A DNA stretch of 64,000 nucleotides, taken from Rhodanobacter sp. Its GTDB lineage: Bacteria; Pseudomonadota; Gammaproteobacteria; Xanthomonadales; Rhodanobacteraceae. Position 1 is the stretch's first letter, and each line of letters starts with the position of its first letter. A program made the translations under genes and the position numbers. Below the pieces are notes generated by a model. That model searched no databases and was not told the DNA's origin. It saw only the letters and a program-made list of their open reading frames with translations. Where the stretch lies: the NCBI GenBank assembly GCA_030148505.1, contig JASBTI010000016.1:1-64000 (forward strand), in the 5' to 3' direction. Positions 52,061 to 63,145 of the stretch are shown here, piece after piece.

Positions 52061-52426
52061 ATGGAAACTTTCGTCGCGATCCCTGACTACCGCAGCAGCT
52101 CCCCGCTGCTGTTTACCGAAGCGGCTGCACGCAAGGTGCACGAACTGATCGCCGAAGAAGGCAATCCGGCGTTGAAACTGCGCGTCTATATCAATGGCGG
52201 CGGCTGCTCGGGGTTTCAGTATGGCTTCACCTTCGACGAAGCCCAGGCGGAAGACGACTTCGCCATCGAACGCGAAGGCGTGACCCTGTTGTGCGACCCC
52301 CTGTCGCTGCAGTACCTCACCGGCGCCCAGGTCGACTACGCCGAAAACCTCAGCGGATCACAGTTTGTCATCAGCAACCCGAACGCCAAGACCACCTGCG
52401 GCTGCGGCTCCTCGTTTTCCGTCTGA
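52061..52426 (+). CDS. erpA: Iron-sulfur cluster insertion protein ErpA
   Basis: 121 residues. An A-type carrier that passes [2Fe-2S]/[4Fe-4S] clusters to targets. The three cysteines are in [11 protein letters not shown] and [12 protein letters not shown]. The N-terminal [18 protein letters not shown] is also typical. Position after bactofilin and before nudC is the Xanthomonadaceae arrangement. The start ATG 52061 is preferred over an upstream in-frame ATG at 52022. Confidence 0.93.
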   Translation: METFVAIPDYRSSSPLLFTEAAARKVHELIAEEGNPALKLRVYINGGGCSGFQYGFTFDEAQAEDDFAIEREGVTLLCDPLSLQYLTGAQVDYAENLSGSQFVISNPNAKTTCGCGSSFSV

Positions 52427-52439
52427 GTAACCTGCCACC

Positions 52440-53411
52440 ATGGATCGGGCCAAACTGCCGCGTCCGAACACCTTCGCCGGGCTCAGCCTGATGCTGGACC
52501 GTCATGCGGAAAGACGCGAGCAGTCGACGTGGGTGGAGGCGCAGGCACGGGCGCCCGCTGCACGCTATCTGGTGCTGGATGCGAAGGGCGAAGCCTATGT
52601 CCGTCGCGACCACACGACGCTGCGCTGGCTTGACCCCGCAGAACACCGACGATGGCTTGGCCAGCGACCCGCCTGCTTGCTCGGGGTCGCCGAGCAACGG
52701 CCGTACTTCATGGTGGTACTGGACGACGATGCCGAGGTCGACGCGCTGGAACAGGCCCTGGACGCGCGGCGCATGAGCCTTCGCCATGCCGGCATGCAAC
52801 TGCCGGCGGAGCAGGCCGGACTGTTTGCCTACGCCAAGGGGCTGTCGCACTGGCAACGTGAGACACGGCATTGCGCCCGCTGCGGCAGCCCGTTGCACCT
52901 GGTGGCCGCCGGCCATCGGGCCCAGTGCAGCAACCCCGATTGCGCACGTCTGCATTTCCCGCGTACCGATGCGGCGGTCATCATGCTGGTCGAACACGAA
53001 GGCGCCTGCCTGCTCGGGCGCCAGGCTGGCTGGCCACCCGGGCGCTACTCCACCCTGGCCGGCTTCGTTGAACCCGGCGAGTCGCTGGAGGACGCCGTGC
53101 GGCGCGAGGTCGCCGAGGAATCGGGGGTAATCGTCGACGAGGTGCACTACCACTCGTCGCAACCCTGGCCGATGCCGGCATCGCTGATGGTCGGCTTCGT
53201 TGCCACCGCCACCTCGCCGCACATAGCCTGCCGCGACCACGAACTGGAAGACGTCCGCTGGTTCACGCCAGCGCAGATCCTTGCCGGCCTCGATGACGGC
53301 AGTTTCGTGCCCTCGCCACCGCTGTCCGTGTCCTATCACCTGCTGGCCTGGTGGCTGCAGGAACGCGCAGGGCTTGATCTGGATGCGTGCGTGGTCGCCG
53401 CCGGCGTATAA
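52440..53411 (+). CDS. nudC: NADH pyrophosphatase / NAD-capped RNA hydrolase
   Basis: 323 residues. Zinc-binding cysteines HCARCGSP and QCSNPDCARLHFPR, a Nudix box GFVEPGESLEDAVRREVAEESGV, and the motif SQPWPMPASLMVGF that distinguishes NudC from other Nudix proteins. It splits NAD(H) and removes NAD caps from RNA. The ATG is 13 bases after erpA's stop. The N-terminal 120 residues are the usual less conserved domain. Confidence 0.93.
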   Translation: MDRAKLPRPNTFAGLSLMLDRHAERREQSTWVEAQARAPAARYLVLDAKGEAYVRRDHTTLRWLDPAEHRRWLGQRPACLLGVAEQRPYFMVVLDDDAEVDALEQALDARRMSLRHAGMQLPAEQAGLFAYAKGLSHWQRETRHCARCGSPLHLVAAGHRAQCSNPDCARLHFPRTDAAVIMLVEHEGACLLGRQAGWPPGRYSTLAGFVEPGESLEDAVRREVAEESGVIVDEVHYHSSQPWPMPASLMVGFVATATSPHIACRDHELEDVRWFTPAQILAGLDDGSFVPSPPLSVSYHLLAWWLQERAGLDLDACVVAAGV

Positions 53412-53573
53412 GCGGCTCTGCACGGCTTCATCGCGCGGCTGTCAGTCGTGGCCGGTACTCGCTGGACCGGCCATGGCCGGAATCTGCACCGTGCCATGAC
53501 TTGGTGACGCGAATGAACTCCACTCCGTGCATGAAGTCACAGGTCTGACGCGGCTTGCAGGGAACTGCCACAC

Positions 53574-54263
53574 GTGCAATCACGTGCTCGACCACGGAAC
53601 CGTAGACGGCTTTCGTGTCGGCGCATAGCCGTCCATGTTGTCGTCATCGGCATGCATGGTGGCCTGCTGTTTGCTTTGCTGCAGGGCGTCGCACCTTCGT
53701 GGCGAAGGTCTCCGGTTCAAACCGGGCTGGGGCAAACCGGTTTTGCCTTGCGCTTGATCCAAGCGCCAGCGGATGAGTCGATACCACATCAAGCGCTGAC
53801 TCAAACCACGACGCTACCGGCACCGGGGCGTCGCCGCCGCACCGCGGCTCCCGCCCCCAGCCGCCGCTCCGGAATCGCGGCGCCGACGCAGTCCAGGCAC
53901 CGGGAAGCCGGCCGCAACCGCCCTGTGATGCTTACTTCACCGGCCACCACCATAAGCCCCGAGCCTGGCTACATAGCGGGCGGGGAGCTGTTGCAGCCTG
54001 GCCACTGGCGCCATTCCAGCTACCGACTCCCGGGATCGGATCGAGCGCTCGTCGACGGGCTTCGGATGATCGATCCGCGAGCTCAGGGGGTTGGCGGCAT
54101 CGCGCGCAAACTGCAGTCCCTGTTTGGCATTCCCGACCGCCATTGTGTCGACGTCGACGCGTGGCGCGGCATGTCGGTGCGGGAACTGCTGAGGCACCAC
54201 CTGTCGCCCGGGCGGGTGGCCAGCACGGCCGCCGAATACCACTGCCTGCCGCCTCGACGGTAA
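53574..54263 (+). CDS. Hypothetical membrane-anchored protein, TonB-like layout
   Basis: 229 residues. A basic start (MQSRARPRNRRRLSCRRIAVH), one hydrophobic segment (VVVIGMHGGLLFALLQGVA), then a long Pro/Arg/Ala-rich stretch to about residue 120 and a small folded domain (GDHWRHSSYRLPG-like, ALVDGLRMIDPRAQGVGGIARKLQSLFGIPDRHCVDVDAWRGMSVRELL). The layout of anchor, linker and C-terminal domain is TonB-like, but the domain is not a clear TonB_C. The start codon may be further in. Function unknown. Confidence 0.6.
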   Translation: MQSRARPRNRRRLSCRRIAVHVVVIGMHGGLLFALLQGVAPSWRRSPVQTGLGQTGFALRLIQAPADESIPHQALTQTTTLPAPGRRRRTAAPAPSRRSGIAAPTQSRHREAGRNRPVMLTSPATTISPEPGYIAGGELLQPGHWRHSSYRLPGSDRALVDGLRMIDPRAQGVGGIARKLQSLFGIPDRHCVDVDAWRGMSVRELLRHHLSPGRVASTAAEYHCLPPRR

Positions 54264-54344
54264 TCCGGGCCATGCGCCGCCATCCCCTGCGCCCTGAGCC
54301 TAGCTTGGCTTACAATGGGTGCATTGTCTGCGAGTCTGCCCTTC

Positions 54345-55214
54345 ATGGCCCTACGTCTGCTTGCTGTTCTTGTCGCCCTCGGACTGCTGCACCTGATGCC
54401 GCAACTGGCACGCTGGCGGGTCGATGGCTTGTTCCGCCGCTGGATCGCCCAGCTGGCTGATACCCGCGGCGTCGGCCGCGTGGTGCTCGCCTTGCTGCCG
54501 GCGCTGGCGCTGTGCCTGCTGCTGTCGTGGCTGCTTGGCCGCGCTCCCGCTGGGGAGTTGCTGCAGTGGCTGTTTGCACTGGCGGTATTAGTGTATTGCT
54601 TCGGTCCCCGGGAATTCGAGGCGGATCTAGAGGCCATCGTCAATGCACCGGATGGTGCCCACCGCGAGGCGGCAGCGCAAGCGCTGAGCAGTGATGGCCG
54701 CGCGATCGGCTGGAATGCCTCCGCGCTGGGAATTGCCGTGGTGTATGCCGCGTTGCGCCGACGCTTCGGGGTGTTGTTCTGGTTTTTCCTGCTGGGGCCG
54801 GTGGGGGCCTTGCTGTACCGGCTGACCCAGACCTTGCGTCAGGACGACAGCTTGCGGCTCGATGCGGAAAGCGATACCGGTGTCGATTACCTGGCCAACG
54901 CACTGGATTGGGTTCCCGCCCAACTGATGGTCTTTACGCTCGCCGTGGTGGGCCACTGGGAGGCGGTCATCGGGGCGTGGCGACGCTGGCAGCTGCAGGC
55001 CACGCCGACTAGCTGGTACCGGTCTGGCCCGGATTTTCTCGGTGCCGCCGCGCAAGCGGATATCCTCACCGAGATCGAGGCAGGCGACGGCTACTTCGAG
55101 GAGCGCAGCGATCCGCTGTTCGAGTTGATACGTCTACGCAGTGCCCTGCTGCGTGCCTTGCTGACCTGGCTCAGCGTAGTGGCCTTGATCGTGATTGGCA
55201 GCTGGCTGGGGTGA
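54345..55214 (+). CDS. AmpE-like integral membrane protein
   Basis: About 289 residues with roughly four to five membrane segments. LRLLAVLVALGLLHLMPQLARWR, DLEAIVNAPDG, LFWFFLLGPVGALLYRLTQTLRQ and LANALDWVPAQLMVFTLAVVGHWEAVIGAWRRW are the patterns of the AmpE/CobD-like family, thought to have a role in beta-lactamase signalling. No ampD lies next to it. ATG 54345 starts the hydrophobic segment; ATG 54315 is also possible. It ends 43 bases before the convergent LplT-PlsC gene. Confidence 0.75.
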   Translation: MALRLLAVLVALGLLHLMPQLARWRVDGLFRRWIAQLADTRGVGRVVLALLPALALCLLLSWLLGRAPAGELLQWLFALAVLVYCFGPREFEADLEAIVNAPDGAHREAAAQALSSDGRAIGWNASALGIAVVYAALRRRFGVLFWFFLLGPVGALLYRLTQTLRQDDSLRLDAESDTGVDYLANALDWVPAQLMVFTLAVVGHWEAVIGAWRRWQLQATPTSWYRSGPDFLGAAAQADILTEIEAGDGYFEERSDPLFELIRLRSALLRALLTWLSVVALIVIGSWLG

Positions 55215-55256
55215 CCCCTGGCCCGTCTGTCGCGCGGGCGGCTCGGCCAAAACCCC

Positions 55257-57122
55257 TCAGGCAAGATCGCCACGCAAGGCGCGTACCCGCTGCTCCAACG
55301 CGGCGGCGGTTGCCGACGCCGGCGACACCGCCGGATCGATCACCAACTCCACGCGCGCCCTGAAGCGCCGCGGCAGGCGTACCCGGTCGCGCCGGCTCCA
55401 CATGCTGCCCCACAAGCCGCGCAAGGCCATCGGCACTACCGGCACCGGCCGCCGCACCAGGATCTTTTCCAGTCCTGGCCGGAACGGCGCGATCTGGCCA
55501 TCAGAGGTCAAGCCACCTTCGGGGAACAGGCAAACCACCTCGCCGTCTGCCAACGCCGTATCGATGGCGTCATAGGCTTGCTGCAACAGCAGCGGATCTT
55601 CCTTGTAGCCGGCAATCGGAATCGCCTTGGCAGTGCGAAACACGAAACGCAACAGCGGGATGCGAAAGATCCGGTAATACATCACGAAGCGCGCCGGTCG
55701 CCGCAGGGTTCCCATCAGCAACAAGGCATCCATGAAACTGACGTGGTTGCATACCAGCAATACCGGGCCTTGCTCGGGTATGTTGCGGGCGCCATCGACG
55801 CGCACCCGGTACAGCGTGTTGACCAGCACCCAGGTGATGAAACGCATCAGGAACTCGGGCACCAGAGTGAATATATAGGCTGCCACCAGCACGTTGAGCA
55901 GGGCCGCGGCGAGAAAGATCTGGGCTGGATTCAGCCCCAGCGCACCCAGTCCCAAGCCGAAGCCCGCCGCCAGCACGATCAACAACGCGTTGAGGATGTT
56001 GTTGCCGGCGATGATGCGCGACAGCTTCTCGCGCGGCGCACGCGCCTGCACAAAGGCGAACAGTGGCACCACGTAGAAGCCGGCAAACAAGCCGATAAGC
56101 GTCAGGTCCAGCGCGACCCGCCAGCTGCCGGCGGCGCCGTGCAGGAAGGTCAGCCAGTCCAGGCCGCGTACCGTCGCCATGCCGTGCCGGGCGAAGTAAA
56201 GATCCACCCCAAACGCCGTCAGCCCAAATGCGCCCAGCGGTACCAGCCCGATTTCCACCCGCTTGCCGGACATCCGTTCGCACAGCAACGCACCCACCCC
56301 GGTGCCGATCGAGAACAAGGTGAGTATCAAGGTATTCACCGAGCCGTCGCCGCCCAAGGTTTCCCGCGTATAGACCGGCAACTGGGCAATCAGTACCGTA
56401 CCGAAAAACCAGAACCAGGAAATGCCCAGTACGGCATTGAATACCGCACGATCGGCACGGGTAATGCCCAGCACGCGCACCGTTTCGCTGAACGGGTTCC
56501 AGTTGAAGCGTAGGTCCGGCGCCGTAGCCGGAGCGGCGGGAATCCCGCGGCACACCAGATAGCCGGCCACGGCCACCGCGATGGTCGCCGCCGCCGCCAG
56601 CATCGGCCCGATGCCTGCCACCAGCATCAGCGCGCTGCCAGCGATCATGCCTACCAGCATCGCCAGCTGCGTGCCCATCTCCACCAGACCATTGCCACCG
56701 ACCAGTTCGGCAGGCTTCAGCGCCTGCGGCAGGATCGCGTACTTGATCGGCCCGAACACGGTAGAATGGACGCCCATCAGGAACAGCACCACCAGCAGCA
56801 AGCCGGGGTGATGGGTATAAAAGCCGACGGCGGCCAGCACCATCGCGGCAATTTCGAACAGCTTCACCCAGCGGATGATCCGGGTTTTTTCGAATTTCTC
56901 GGCCAATTGCCCGGCGGTCGCGGAAAACAGGAAAAAGGGCAGGATGAACAGTGCCGGTGCCAGATTGGTGTATAGCGACACCGCACGATCATCCAGCCCC
57001 ATCCGGAACGCCACCAGCATCAGCAGCGCATTGCGGAACGCGTTGTCGTTGAACGCACCCAACGCCTGGGTCCAGAAAAATGCCGCAAATCGTCGCTTGC
57101 CCAGCAATGCGAATTGGCTCAT
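55257..57122 (-). CDS. MFS lysophospholipid transporter fused to acyltransferase (LplT-PlsC type)
   Basis: 621 residues. Residues 1 to about 400 form an MFS transporter (RRFAAFFWTQALGAFNDNAFRNALLMLVAF; LVVLFLMGVHSTVFGPIKYAILPQ) resembling LplT. The C-terminal 200 residues form a PlsC acyltransferase with CNHVSFMDALLLMG (NHxSxxD) and FPEGGLTSDG. Together they could flip lyso-lipids inward and re-acylate them. E. coli uses separate LplT and Aas proteins; this one joins the transporter directly to a shorter acyltransferase, without the ligase part. The gene stands alone. Confidence 0.9.
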   Translation of the reverse strand: MSQFALLGKRRFAAFFWTQALGAFNDNAFRNALLMLVAFRMGLDDRAVSLYTNLAPALFILPFFLFSATAGQLAEKFEKTRIIRWVKLFEIAAMVLAAVGFYTHHPGLLLVVLFLMGVHSTVFGPIKYAILPQALKPAELVGGNGLVEMGTQLAMLVGMIAGSALMLVAGIGPMLAAAATIAVAVAGYLVCRGIPAAPATAPDLRFNWNPFSETVRVLGITRADRAVFNAVLGISWFWFFGTVLIAQLPVYTRETLGGDGSVNTLILTLFSIGTGVGALLCERMSGKRVEIGLVPLGAFGLTAFGVDLYFARHGMATVRGLDWLTFLHGAAGSWRVALDLTLIGLFAGFYVVPLFAFVQARAPREKLSRIIAGNNILNALLIVLAAGFGLGLGALGLNPAQIFLAAALLNVLVAAYIFTLVPEFLMRFITWVLVNTLYRVRVDGARNIPEQGPVLLVCNHVSFMDALLLMGTLRRPARFVMYYRIFRIPLLRFVFRTAKAIPIAGYKEDPLLLQQAYDAIDTALADGEVVCLFPEGGLTSDGQIAPFRPGLEKILVRRPVPVVPMALRGLWGSMWSRRDRVRLPRRFRARVELVIDPAVSPASATAAALEQRVRALRGDLA

Positions 57123-57462
57123 GCGCTGCCTTTTTTGGAGAGTCTGTCTCGACCAGAAGACTGGCGACGGGAATCACGCCACCCCGGCAGCATGAGGCGT
57201 TCAAGCGAGTACTTGCAAGGTCGGTGAAACTTTTCGCGTGCGATAGTGGTCATCATGTATTGCTGCAAACAGCGGCCTGCGGCAGCCATTCATGGCAACC
57301 GTTTTTCTGACGAACTACGGGATTTCAGGCAGAAATCCATCTGCAGGTATTTACGACAAAGGCGACGAGGCGCAATATATTACTTGTTTGGGGACGTACC
57401 ACATTTGCCCACAACGATTCGGTCCCTCTCCAGTTCACCCCCATCTTGCAACGGCCATCATC
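57123..57462. other. Upstream region between the fusion gene and the XRE regulator
   Basis: About 340 bases. It is more AT-rich near 57350-57430 and contains TATATT at 57379-57384, fitting a promoter for the XRE gene. An open frame from 57292 continues into the regulator but has poor codon character before 57463. No hairpin of note. Confidence 0.4.
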
Positions 57463-58041
57463 ATGAACGTGCAACACATCACTCCCCAACCGGCATCCAC
57501 CAACACCTTCTCCGAACGCATCAAGTTGTTGATAAAGCGAGTCGGCAGTGCGACTGAAATCGCACGAATGTGCGGATTTTCCGAAGGAGTGGTGCGCAGC
57601 TGGCGAGATGGCAACACGGACCCGTCCCGCGCACGCTGCGTCACCCTGGCGCGCACTCTGGGTATCTCGCTGGTCTGGCTGGTGGCAGGCGAGGGCGCGA
57701 TTCAGGGAGACACCACCACCAACACCAATGACGAGCAATACAGCAGTGAAGTGGTCTCGATGCAGCGACCGCGGGCCAAGCCCGGTACGACAAGTGCATC
57801 GCTGACCTTGTCGCCGCATGAAACCGGCGTGGATGCGCAGCGGCTGAACACGGCGATGAAGATTCTGCAATCGGAACTGGAGCTTGCCGACAGTCAGCTG
57901 ACCCTGGCCGAGACCACCGATATGCTGACCGACCTCTACAGCATCCTCGGCCCAGGCGGTAACAGCATGGATACCCGCGCCATGGTGCTATTCAACCATC
58001 GCCTGACCGAACGCATCCGCGAAGCGCGCGCGACCGCCTGA
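57463..58041 (+). CDS. XRE-family helix-turn-helix regulator
   Basis: About 192 residues. The N-terminal HTH is TFSERIKLLIKRVGSATEIARMCGFSEGVVRSWRDGNTDPSRARCVTLARTLGISLVWLVAGEG, similar to phage CI-type DNA-binding domains. The linker is polar, and a C-terminal helical region (LNTAMKILQSELELADSQLTLAETTDMLTDLYSIL) probably dimerises. No Ser-Lys peptidase site, so it is not a self-cleaving repressor. ATG 57463 is chosen over 57292. A terminator follows its stop. The target genes are not evident. Confidence 0.82.
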   Translation: MNVQHITPQPASTNTFSERIKLLIKRVGSATEIARMCGFSEGVVRSWRDGNTDPSRARCVTLARTLGISLVWLVAGEGAIQGDTTTNTNDEQYSSEVVSMQRPRAKPGTTSASLTLSPHETGVDAQRLNTAMKILQSELELADSQLTLAETTDMLTDLYSILGPGGNSMDTRAMVLFNHRLTERIREARATA

Positions 58042-58077
58042 ATCTTGCCGCAGCTTGCGGCGACCGGCAACGCAAAA

Positions 58078-58104
58078 GAAACGGCAGCCTGGTGCTGCCG
58101 TTTC
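58078..58104 (+). terminator. Intrinsic terminator after the XRE gene
   Basis: GAAACGGCAGC (58078-58088), a 5-base loop and the exact complement (58094-58104), followed by TGTTTCTGCGTTT. It lies 37 bases after the XRE stop and 55 before the glyS end, so it may serve both genes. Confidence 0.7.
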
Positions 58105-58157
58105 TGTTTCTGCGTTTCGTCCCTTCCCGGCATCCGCGACGACGGTGTCACGGCTTC

Positions 58158-60305
58158 TCAGAGCAGGGCGATATCGGCGACCGCGTTGAACTGGGCCTTC
58201 AACTGCCCCAGCAAGGCCAGCCGATTGGCGCGTACCGCCAAGTCGTCGGCATTGACCAGCACACTGTCGAAAAACATGTCGACCGGTGACTGCAATTGCG
58301 ACAGTCGCCCCAGCACCGCAGTATAGTCGGCCGCCGCCAGGGCTTCGGCGGTGTCCTGTTGCGCCGCCGCCAGGGCCGCGGCCAGCTCGCGTTCGGCATC
58401 CGCTTCGAAATGTGCAGGGTCGACAGTTCGACCGATCACCGCCGCCCCGGCTTCCTCGGCCTGCTTGCGCAGGATGTTGGCGACGCGCTTGTTGGCCGCC
58501 GCCAGGGCCGCCGCCTCGGGGCGACGGGTGAACTCGGCGACCGCACGCAGGCGGCGGTCGAAATCGGGCAAGCTACCCGGCTCCACCGCCAGTACGGCCT
58601 CGAACTGCGCACTGGGGAAACCCCGTTCGGTGTAATAACCCCGCAACCGGTCGAACACGAAGGCCACCAGTTCATCGCACAGGATCGCGCGACGCTGGCC
58701 GGCATGCAGCGTGGGCTGCTGGCCGTTCTTGCCGGGCCGCAGGCCGGCCTGCAACGCGCTGTCCGGCAACAACTCCAGGGCTTCGACAAAACTGCCGCGC
58801 AGGTCGAGTTCCAAGCCACCCTCGATAAGGGTTCGCGCCAGACCGAGCGCGGCACGGCGCAGCGCAAACGGGTCCTTGTTGCCACCAGGCTTCATGCCGA
58901 CGGCAAAAATACCTGCCAGCGTGTCGAACCGCTCAGCCACCGCCAGCACCTGACCGAGCTTGCCAGAGGCGATCGCATCGCCACCGAAACGGGGCTGGTA
59001 TTGACTGTCGAGCGCATCGGCCACCTCCTTCGACTCGCCATCATGGGCGGCGTAGTAGCGCCCCATGACACCTTGCAGTTCGGGAAACTCCCCGACCATG
59101 CGGGTCAGCAGATCGCATTTGCCCAGTGCCGCGGCACGGGTTGCCTGGCCGGCATCGACGCCGACCCGGTTGGCGATGATGCGGGCCAGCTCGGCCACCC
59201 GAACACTTTTGCTCCACAAGCTGCCGAGCGCCTGCTGGTAGGTCACGCTCTTGAGCTGCTCTTGATAGCTGGCCAGCGGCGTCTTCAGGTCCTCCTCCCA
59301 GAAGAACTTGGCATCGGCAAAGCGCGGGCGGATCACCCGCTCATAGCCCTTGCGGATCACTGCCGGATCGCTGCTCTCGATATTGGCGATGCCAATGAAG
59401 TGCTCGGTAAGCCGACCCTCGGCGTCGAACACCGGCACGAATTTCTGGTTGGTCACCATGGTGGTGACCAGTGCCTCGGCCGGCACGCCGAGGAATTCGC
59501 GCTCGAAGGTGCAGGCGATAGCGGTGGGCCACTCGGTAAGGTTGGCCAGCTCGTCGAGCAGCGCGGGATCGAGCCGCGGAACGCCGCCAGTCTGCGCAGA
59601 GACCGCTTCGACCTGCTCGCGGATGCGTTGACGGCGCTCCTGCGGATCGGCCAGCACCTTGGCCGCGCGCATCGCATCAAGCCATCCATCGGCATCGGCG
59701 ACATGCACCGGCTTTGCATGCATGAAGCGGTGTCCCCGTGAAATGCGGCCGCTGCGCAGTCCCAGCACCTCGCCGTCGACGATGGTGGCACCGTGCAACA
59801 TGACCAACCAGTGCACCGGCCGCACGAAACTGTAGTCATGACCCGCCCAACGCATCGGTCGCGGAATCGGCAGGCCTTTCAATGCCTCATCGACGATAGC
59901 CGGCAACAGCTCGGCCACCGACTGACCCGCCTTGACGGTGCGCCAGACCATCCAGGCGCCCTTGTCGGTGTCCAGCTTCTGCAGTTGTTCGACCGCGATA
60001 CCGCAGGACTGCGCAAAACCGAGCAAGGCCTTGGAAGGCAGACCCTCGGCATCGAATGCCGCGGCCAGCGCCGGACCGCGACGCTCAATCGCCTGCTCAG
60101 GCTGCGCCTTCGGGACGCCCGGCACATGCACGGCCAGTCGCCGAGGCGACGCGTAGGCGCGGGCCAAATCAAGCTCTGCGGCAATCCCGCGCTTGGCCAG
60201 ACCGTCGCAGATGCCACGCAGGAAGGCGCCCGCCAGCTCGTCCAGCGCCTTGGGCGGCAGTTCCTCGGTACCGAGCTCGATCAACAGGGCTTTGTGGTCA
60301 TTCAT
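58158..60305 (-). CDS. glyS: Glycyl-tRNA synthetase beta subunit
   Basis: 715 residues, the normal size. [22 protein letters not shown] is the opening, followed by tRNA-binding segments such as [29 protein letters not shown]. The C-terminal part has [17 protein letters not shown] and an anticodon-binding tail ending [25 protein letters not shown]. With the alpha subunit it charges tRNA-Gly. The start overlaps the glyQ stop by four bases. Confidence 0.97.
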   Translation of the reverse strand: MNDHKALLIELGTEELPPKALDELAGAFLRGICDGLAKRGIAAELDLARAYASPRRLAVHVPGVPKAQPEQAIERRGPALAAAFDAEGLPSKALLGFAQSCGIAVEQLQKLDTDKGAWMVWRTVKAGQSVAELLPAIVDEALKGLPIPRPMRWAGHDYSFVRPVHWLVMLHGATIVDGEVLGLRSGRISRGHRFMHAKPVHVADADGWLDAMRAAKVLADPQERRQRIREQVEAVSAQTGGVPRLDPALLDELANLTEWPTAIACTFEREFLGVPAEALVTTMVTNQKFVPVFDAEGRLTEHFIGIANIESSDPAVIRKGYERVIRPRFADAKFFWEEDLKTPLASYQEQLKSVTYQQALGSLWSKSVRVAELARIIANRVGVDAGQATRAAALGKCDLLTRMVGEFPELQGVMGRYYAAHDGESKEVADALDSQYQPRFGGDAIASGKLGQVLAVAERFDTLAGIFAVGMKPGGNKDPFALRRAALGLARTLIEGGLELDLRGSFVEALELLPDSALQAGLRPGKNGQQPTLHAGQRRAILCDELVAFVFDRLRGYYTERGFPSAQFEAVLAVEPGSLPDFDRRLRAVAEFTRRPEAAALAAANKRVANILRKQAEEAGAAVIGRTVDPAHFEADAERELAAALAAAQQDTAEALAAADYTAVLGRLSQLQSPVDMFFDSVLVNADDLAVRANRLALLGQLKAQFNAVADIALL

Positions 60306-61210
60306 ACGCCGGCTCCTTTGCCCACCTTAAGTCCCGGGAACCCGAGTTTCTCGCGTTGCGCCACGTAGGTTGCGGCCACACCGCGCGACAGGGCACGCAC
60401 CCGCAGGATGTAGCGCTGGCGCTCGGTAACACCGATCGCCCGACGCGCGTCGAGCAGGTTGAAGGTATGGCTGGCCTTCATGACCTGCTCATAGGCCGGC
60501 AGCGGCAGGTCGACGGCGATCAGCTTGTTCGCCTCCTCCTCACACACATCGAACCAGCGCAACAACGCTTCGACGTTGGCGTGCTCGAAGTTGTAGGTGC
60601 TTTGCTCGACTTCGTTCTGATGGAACACGTCGCCGTAGGTGACCGTGCCATGCGGACCCTTGGTCCAGATCAGGTCGTAGACGTTGTCCACGTTTTGCAG
60701 GTACATCGCCAGCCGCTCCAGCCCGTAGGTGATCTCGCCGGTAACCGGTCGGCACTCGAGACCCCCGGCCTGCTGGAAATAAGTGAACTGGGTCACCTCC
60801 ATGCCATTGAGCCAGACCTCCCAGCCCAGACCCCAGGCGCCGAGTGTCGGCGACTCCCAGTTGTCTTCGACAAAGCGCAGATCGTGCATCAGCGGATCGA
60901 GTCCGAGTTCCTTCAGCGAACCGATATACAGCTCGAGGATGTTTTCCGGGTTCGGTTTCAGCACCACTTGATACTGGTAGTAATGCTGAAGACGATTGGG
61001 GTTCTCGCCGTAGCGGCCATCGGTGGGCCGGCGCGACGGCTGCACATAGGCGGCGGCCCATGGCTCCGGACCGAGCGAACGCAGGAAAGTGGCGGGATGG
61101 AAGGTGCCGGCGCCGACTTCGATGTCGAGCGGTTGCAACAGCACGCAACCCTGCTCGGCCCAGTAACGATTGAGCGTCTGGATGACGTCCTGGAAGGTAG
61201 CTGCGGACAT
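60302..61210 (-). CDS. glyQ: Glycyl-tRNA synthetase alpha subunit
   Basis: About 302 residues. [47 protein letters not shown] is the class II catalytic opening, and [28 protein letters not shown] sequence (here [13 protein letters not shown]) follows with the ATP-binding Arg. ATG 61210 is preferred over an in-frame ATG at 61270. It overlaps glyS by four bases, forming a standard glyQS operon. Confidence 0.97.
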   Translation of the reverse strand: MSAATFQDVIQTLNRYWAEQGCVLLQPLDIEVGAGTFHPATFLRSLGPEPWAAAYVQPSRRPTDGRYGENPNRLQHYYQYQVVLKPNPENILELYIGSLKELGLDPLMHDLRFVEDNWESPTLGAWGLGWEVWLNGMEVTQFTYFQQAGGLECRPVTGEITYGLERLAMYLQNVDNVYDLIWTKGPHGTVTYGDVFHQNEVEQSTYNFEHANVEALLRWFDVCEEEANKLIAVDLPLPAYEQVMKASHTFNLLDARRAIGVTERQRYILRVRALSRGVAATYVAQREKLGFPGLKVGKGAGV

Positions 61211-61285
61211 GACGTTCCGTGACCGTGGATAAAGCGCGTTAGTATAGCCATTGCTGGGCAAAGGCCTCACCGGAGTTGCATTGGC

Positions 61286-63115
61286 ATGGCCGCATCACCG
61301 CAAATCGCATCGCTGCTGGGCCGCCGCGGCAGGCTGCAACTGGATGATCTGCTGGCGGCCTTGGTGGTCGACAATTATCTGCTGCCTGAGGATGCAAAAA
61401 ACGTCCGCATGGGCACGCGCGCCGGCCGCAGCACGGTCGAACTTCACCCGCTGGTATTGATCGCCAACGCCAAGCTGGCCAACCAGCAGGAGCCCAGCCG
61501 ACCGCTCGGCTTGGAGATACTGACCGAATGGCTGGCCAGCCATGCCGGGCTGCCGTATCTGAAAATCGACCCGATGAAGATCAACGCCGCCGCGGTGACC
61601 CAGGTGGTAAGTCTTGCTTATGCCAAGCGTCACCGGATCCTGCCGATCGCCGCCAGCCCGGGCGAGATGACGTTTGCCACCTGCGAGCCGTTCGACGACG
61701 CATGGGCGAAGGATCTGTCCCAGATGCTGCGGCGGGATGTCTACCGTGTGGTCGCCAGCCCGCTCGACATCAACCGTTATCTGCAGGAATTCTATGGCGT
61801 CCAGCGTTCGATCCAGCTGGCACAGGATGCCAAGGCCAGCGGCAATGACAGCGCCGCCTCGATCCTCAATTTCGAGCAGCTGGTCGAACTGGGCAAGGGC
61901 GGTGAAGTCGGCGCCGATGATCGCCACGTGGTGCATATCGTCGACTGGCTGCTGCAGTACGCCTTCGAGCAACGCGCCTCGGATATCCACCTGGAGCCGC
62001 GGCGCGACACCGGACACATGCGTTTTCGCATCGATGGCGTGATGCACAAGGTGTTCGAGCTGCCGATGCCGGTAATGACGGCGGTGACCGCGCGCATCAA
62101 GATTCTCGCTCGCATGGACGTGGCCGAGAAACGCCGTCCGCAGGACGGCCGCATCAAGACCCGCTCGGCCTCCGGACGCGAGGTGGAGCTGCGCATCTCC
62201 AACATGCCCACCGCCTTTGGCGAAAAAGTGGTGATGCGCATCTTCGATCCCGACCTGGTGGTCAAGGACTTTGCCCAGCTCGGCTTTTCGCCGTTCGAGG
62301 ACGCGCGTTGGCGCAGCATGGTCGAGCGCCCCCACGGCATCGTGCTGGTCACCGGCCCGACCGGTTCGGGCAAGACCACCACGCTGTATTCCACGCTGAG
62401 GCATCTGGCCACGCCGGAGCTCAACGTATGCACCGTGGAGGATCCAATCGAGATGGTGTCGCCGGAATTCAACCAGATGCAGGTGCACGCCGCGATCGAT
62501 CTCGATTTCGCGGCAGGCGTGCGTACCTTGCTGCGGCAGGACCCCGACATCATCATGGTCGGCGAGATTCGCGACCTTGAAACGGCGCAGATGGTGGTGC
62601 AGGCCTCCTTGACCGGGCATCTGGTGCTGTCGACGCTGCACACCAATGATGCTCCCAGCGCGGTCACCCGCCTGCTCGATCTCGGCGTGCCGCATTACCT
62701 GATCCAGTCGACCCTTGCCGGCGTGGTGGCGCAACGGTTGGTGCGCACCCTGTGTGCCCACTGCAAGCAGGCGACCACACAGGATCCCGCTGCCTGGAGC
62801 GTGCTCACCCACGGCTGGCCGATTCCGTTGCCGGCACAGGTGTTCAAGCCGGCAGGCTGCCTGGAGTGCCGCAACACCGGCTTCATGGGCCGCACCGGTA
62901 TCTATGAAATGCTGAAGCTCTCGCCACACCTGCGCAGGCTGATTTCGGCACAGCTCGATCTTGCCCAGTTCGGTCAGGCGGCCTTGGCCGAGGGTATGCG
63001 TCCGCTGCGTATCTCGGCCGCCGATCAGGTGGCCGCGGGGCTGACCACGGTGGAAGAAATTCTCTCCGTGCTGCCGCCGATTGAAATCCGTGGCGATTCC
63101 GAGACTGAGGGCTGA
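61286..63115 (+). CDS. GspE/PilB-type secretion ATPase
   Basis: 609 residues. It powers type II secretion or pilus assembly at the inner membrane. The N-terminal T2SSE domain (residues 1-160) is followed by [36 protein letters not shown], the Walker [16 protein letters not shown], the Asp box [33 protein letters not shown], and a CxxC zinc region (CAHCKQ, then CLECRNTG). No other secretion or pilus gene is next to it, so its partner machine is elsewhere. The start is divergent from glyQ by 75 bases. Confidence 0.92.
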   Translation: MAASPQIASLLGRRGRLQLDDLLAALVVDNYLLPEDAKNVRMGTRAGRSTVELHPLVLIANAKLANQQEPSRPLGLEILTEWLASHAGLPYLKIDPMKINAAAVTQVVSLAYAKRHRILPIAASPGEMTFATCEPFDDAWAKDLSQMLRRDVYRVVASPLDINRYLQEFYGVQRSIQLAQDAKASGNDSAASILNFEQLVELGKGGEVGADDRHVVHIVDWLLQYAFEQRASDIHLEPRRDTGHMRFRIDGVMHKVFELPMPVMTAVTARIKILARMDVAEKRRPQDGRIKTRSASGREVELRISNMPTAFGEKVVMRIFDPDLVVKDFAQLGFSPFEDARWRSMVERPHGIVLVTGPTGSGKTTTLYSTLRHLATPELNVCTVEDPIEMVSPEFNQMQVHAAIDLDFAAGVRTLLRQDPDIIMVGEIRDLETAQMVVQASLTGHLVLSTLHTNDAPSAVTRLLDLGVPHYLIQSTLAGVVAQRLVRTLCAHCKQATTQDPAAWSVLTHGWPIPLPAQVFKPAGCLECRNTGFMGRTGIYEMLKLSPHLRRLISAQLDLAQFGQAALAEGMRPLRISAADQVAAGLTTVEEILSVLPPIEIRGDSETEG

Positions 63116-63145
63116 ACGGGTCACAAGCACCCAGGCCAGACCCCC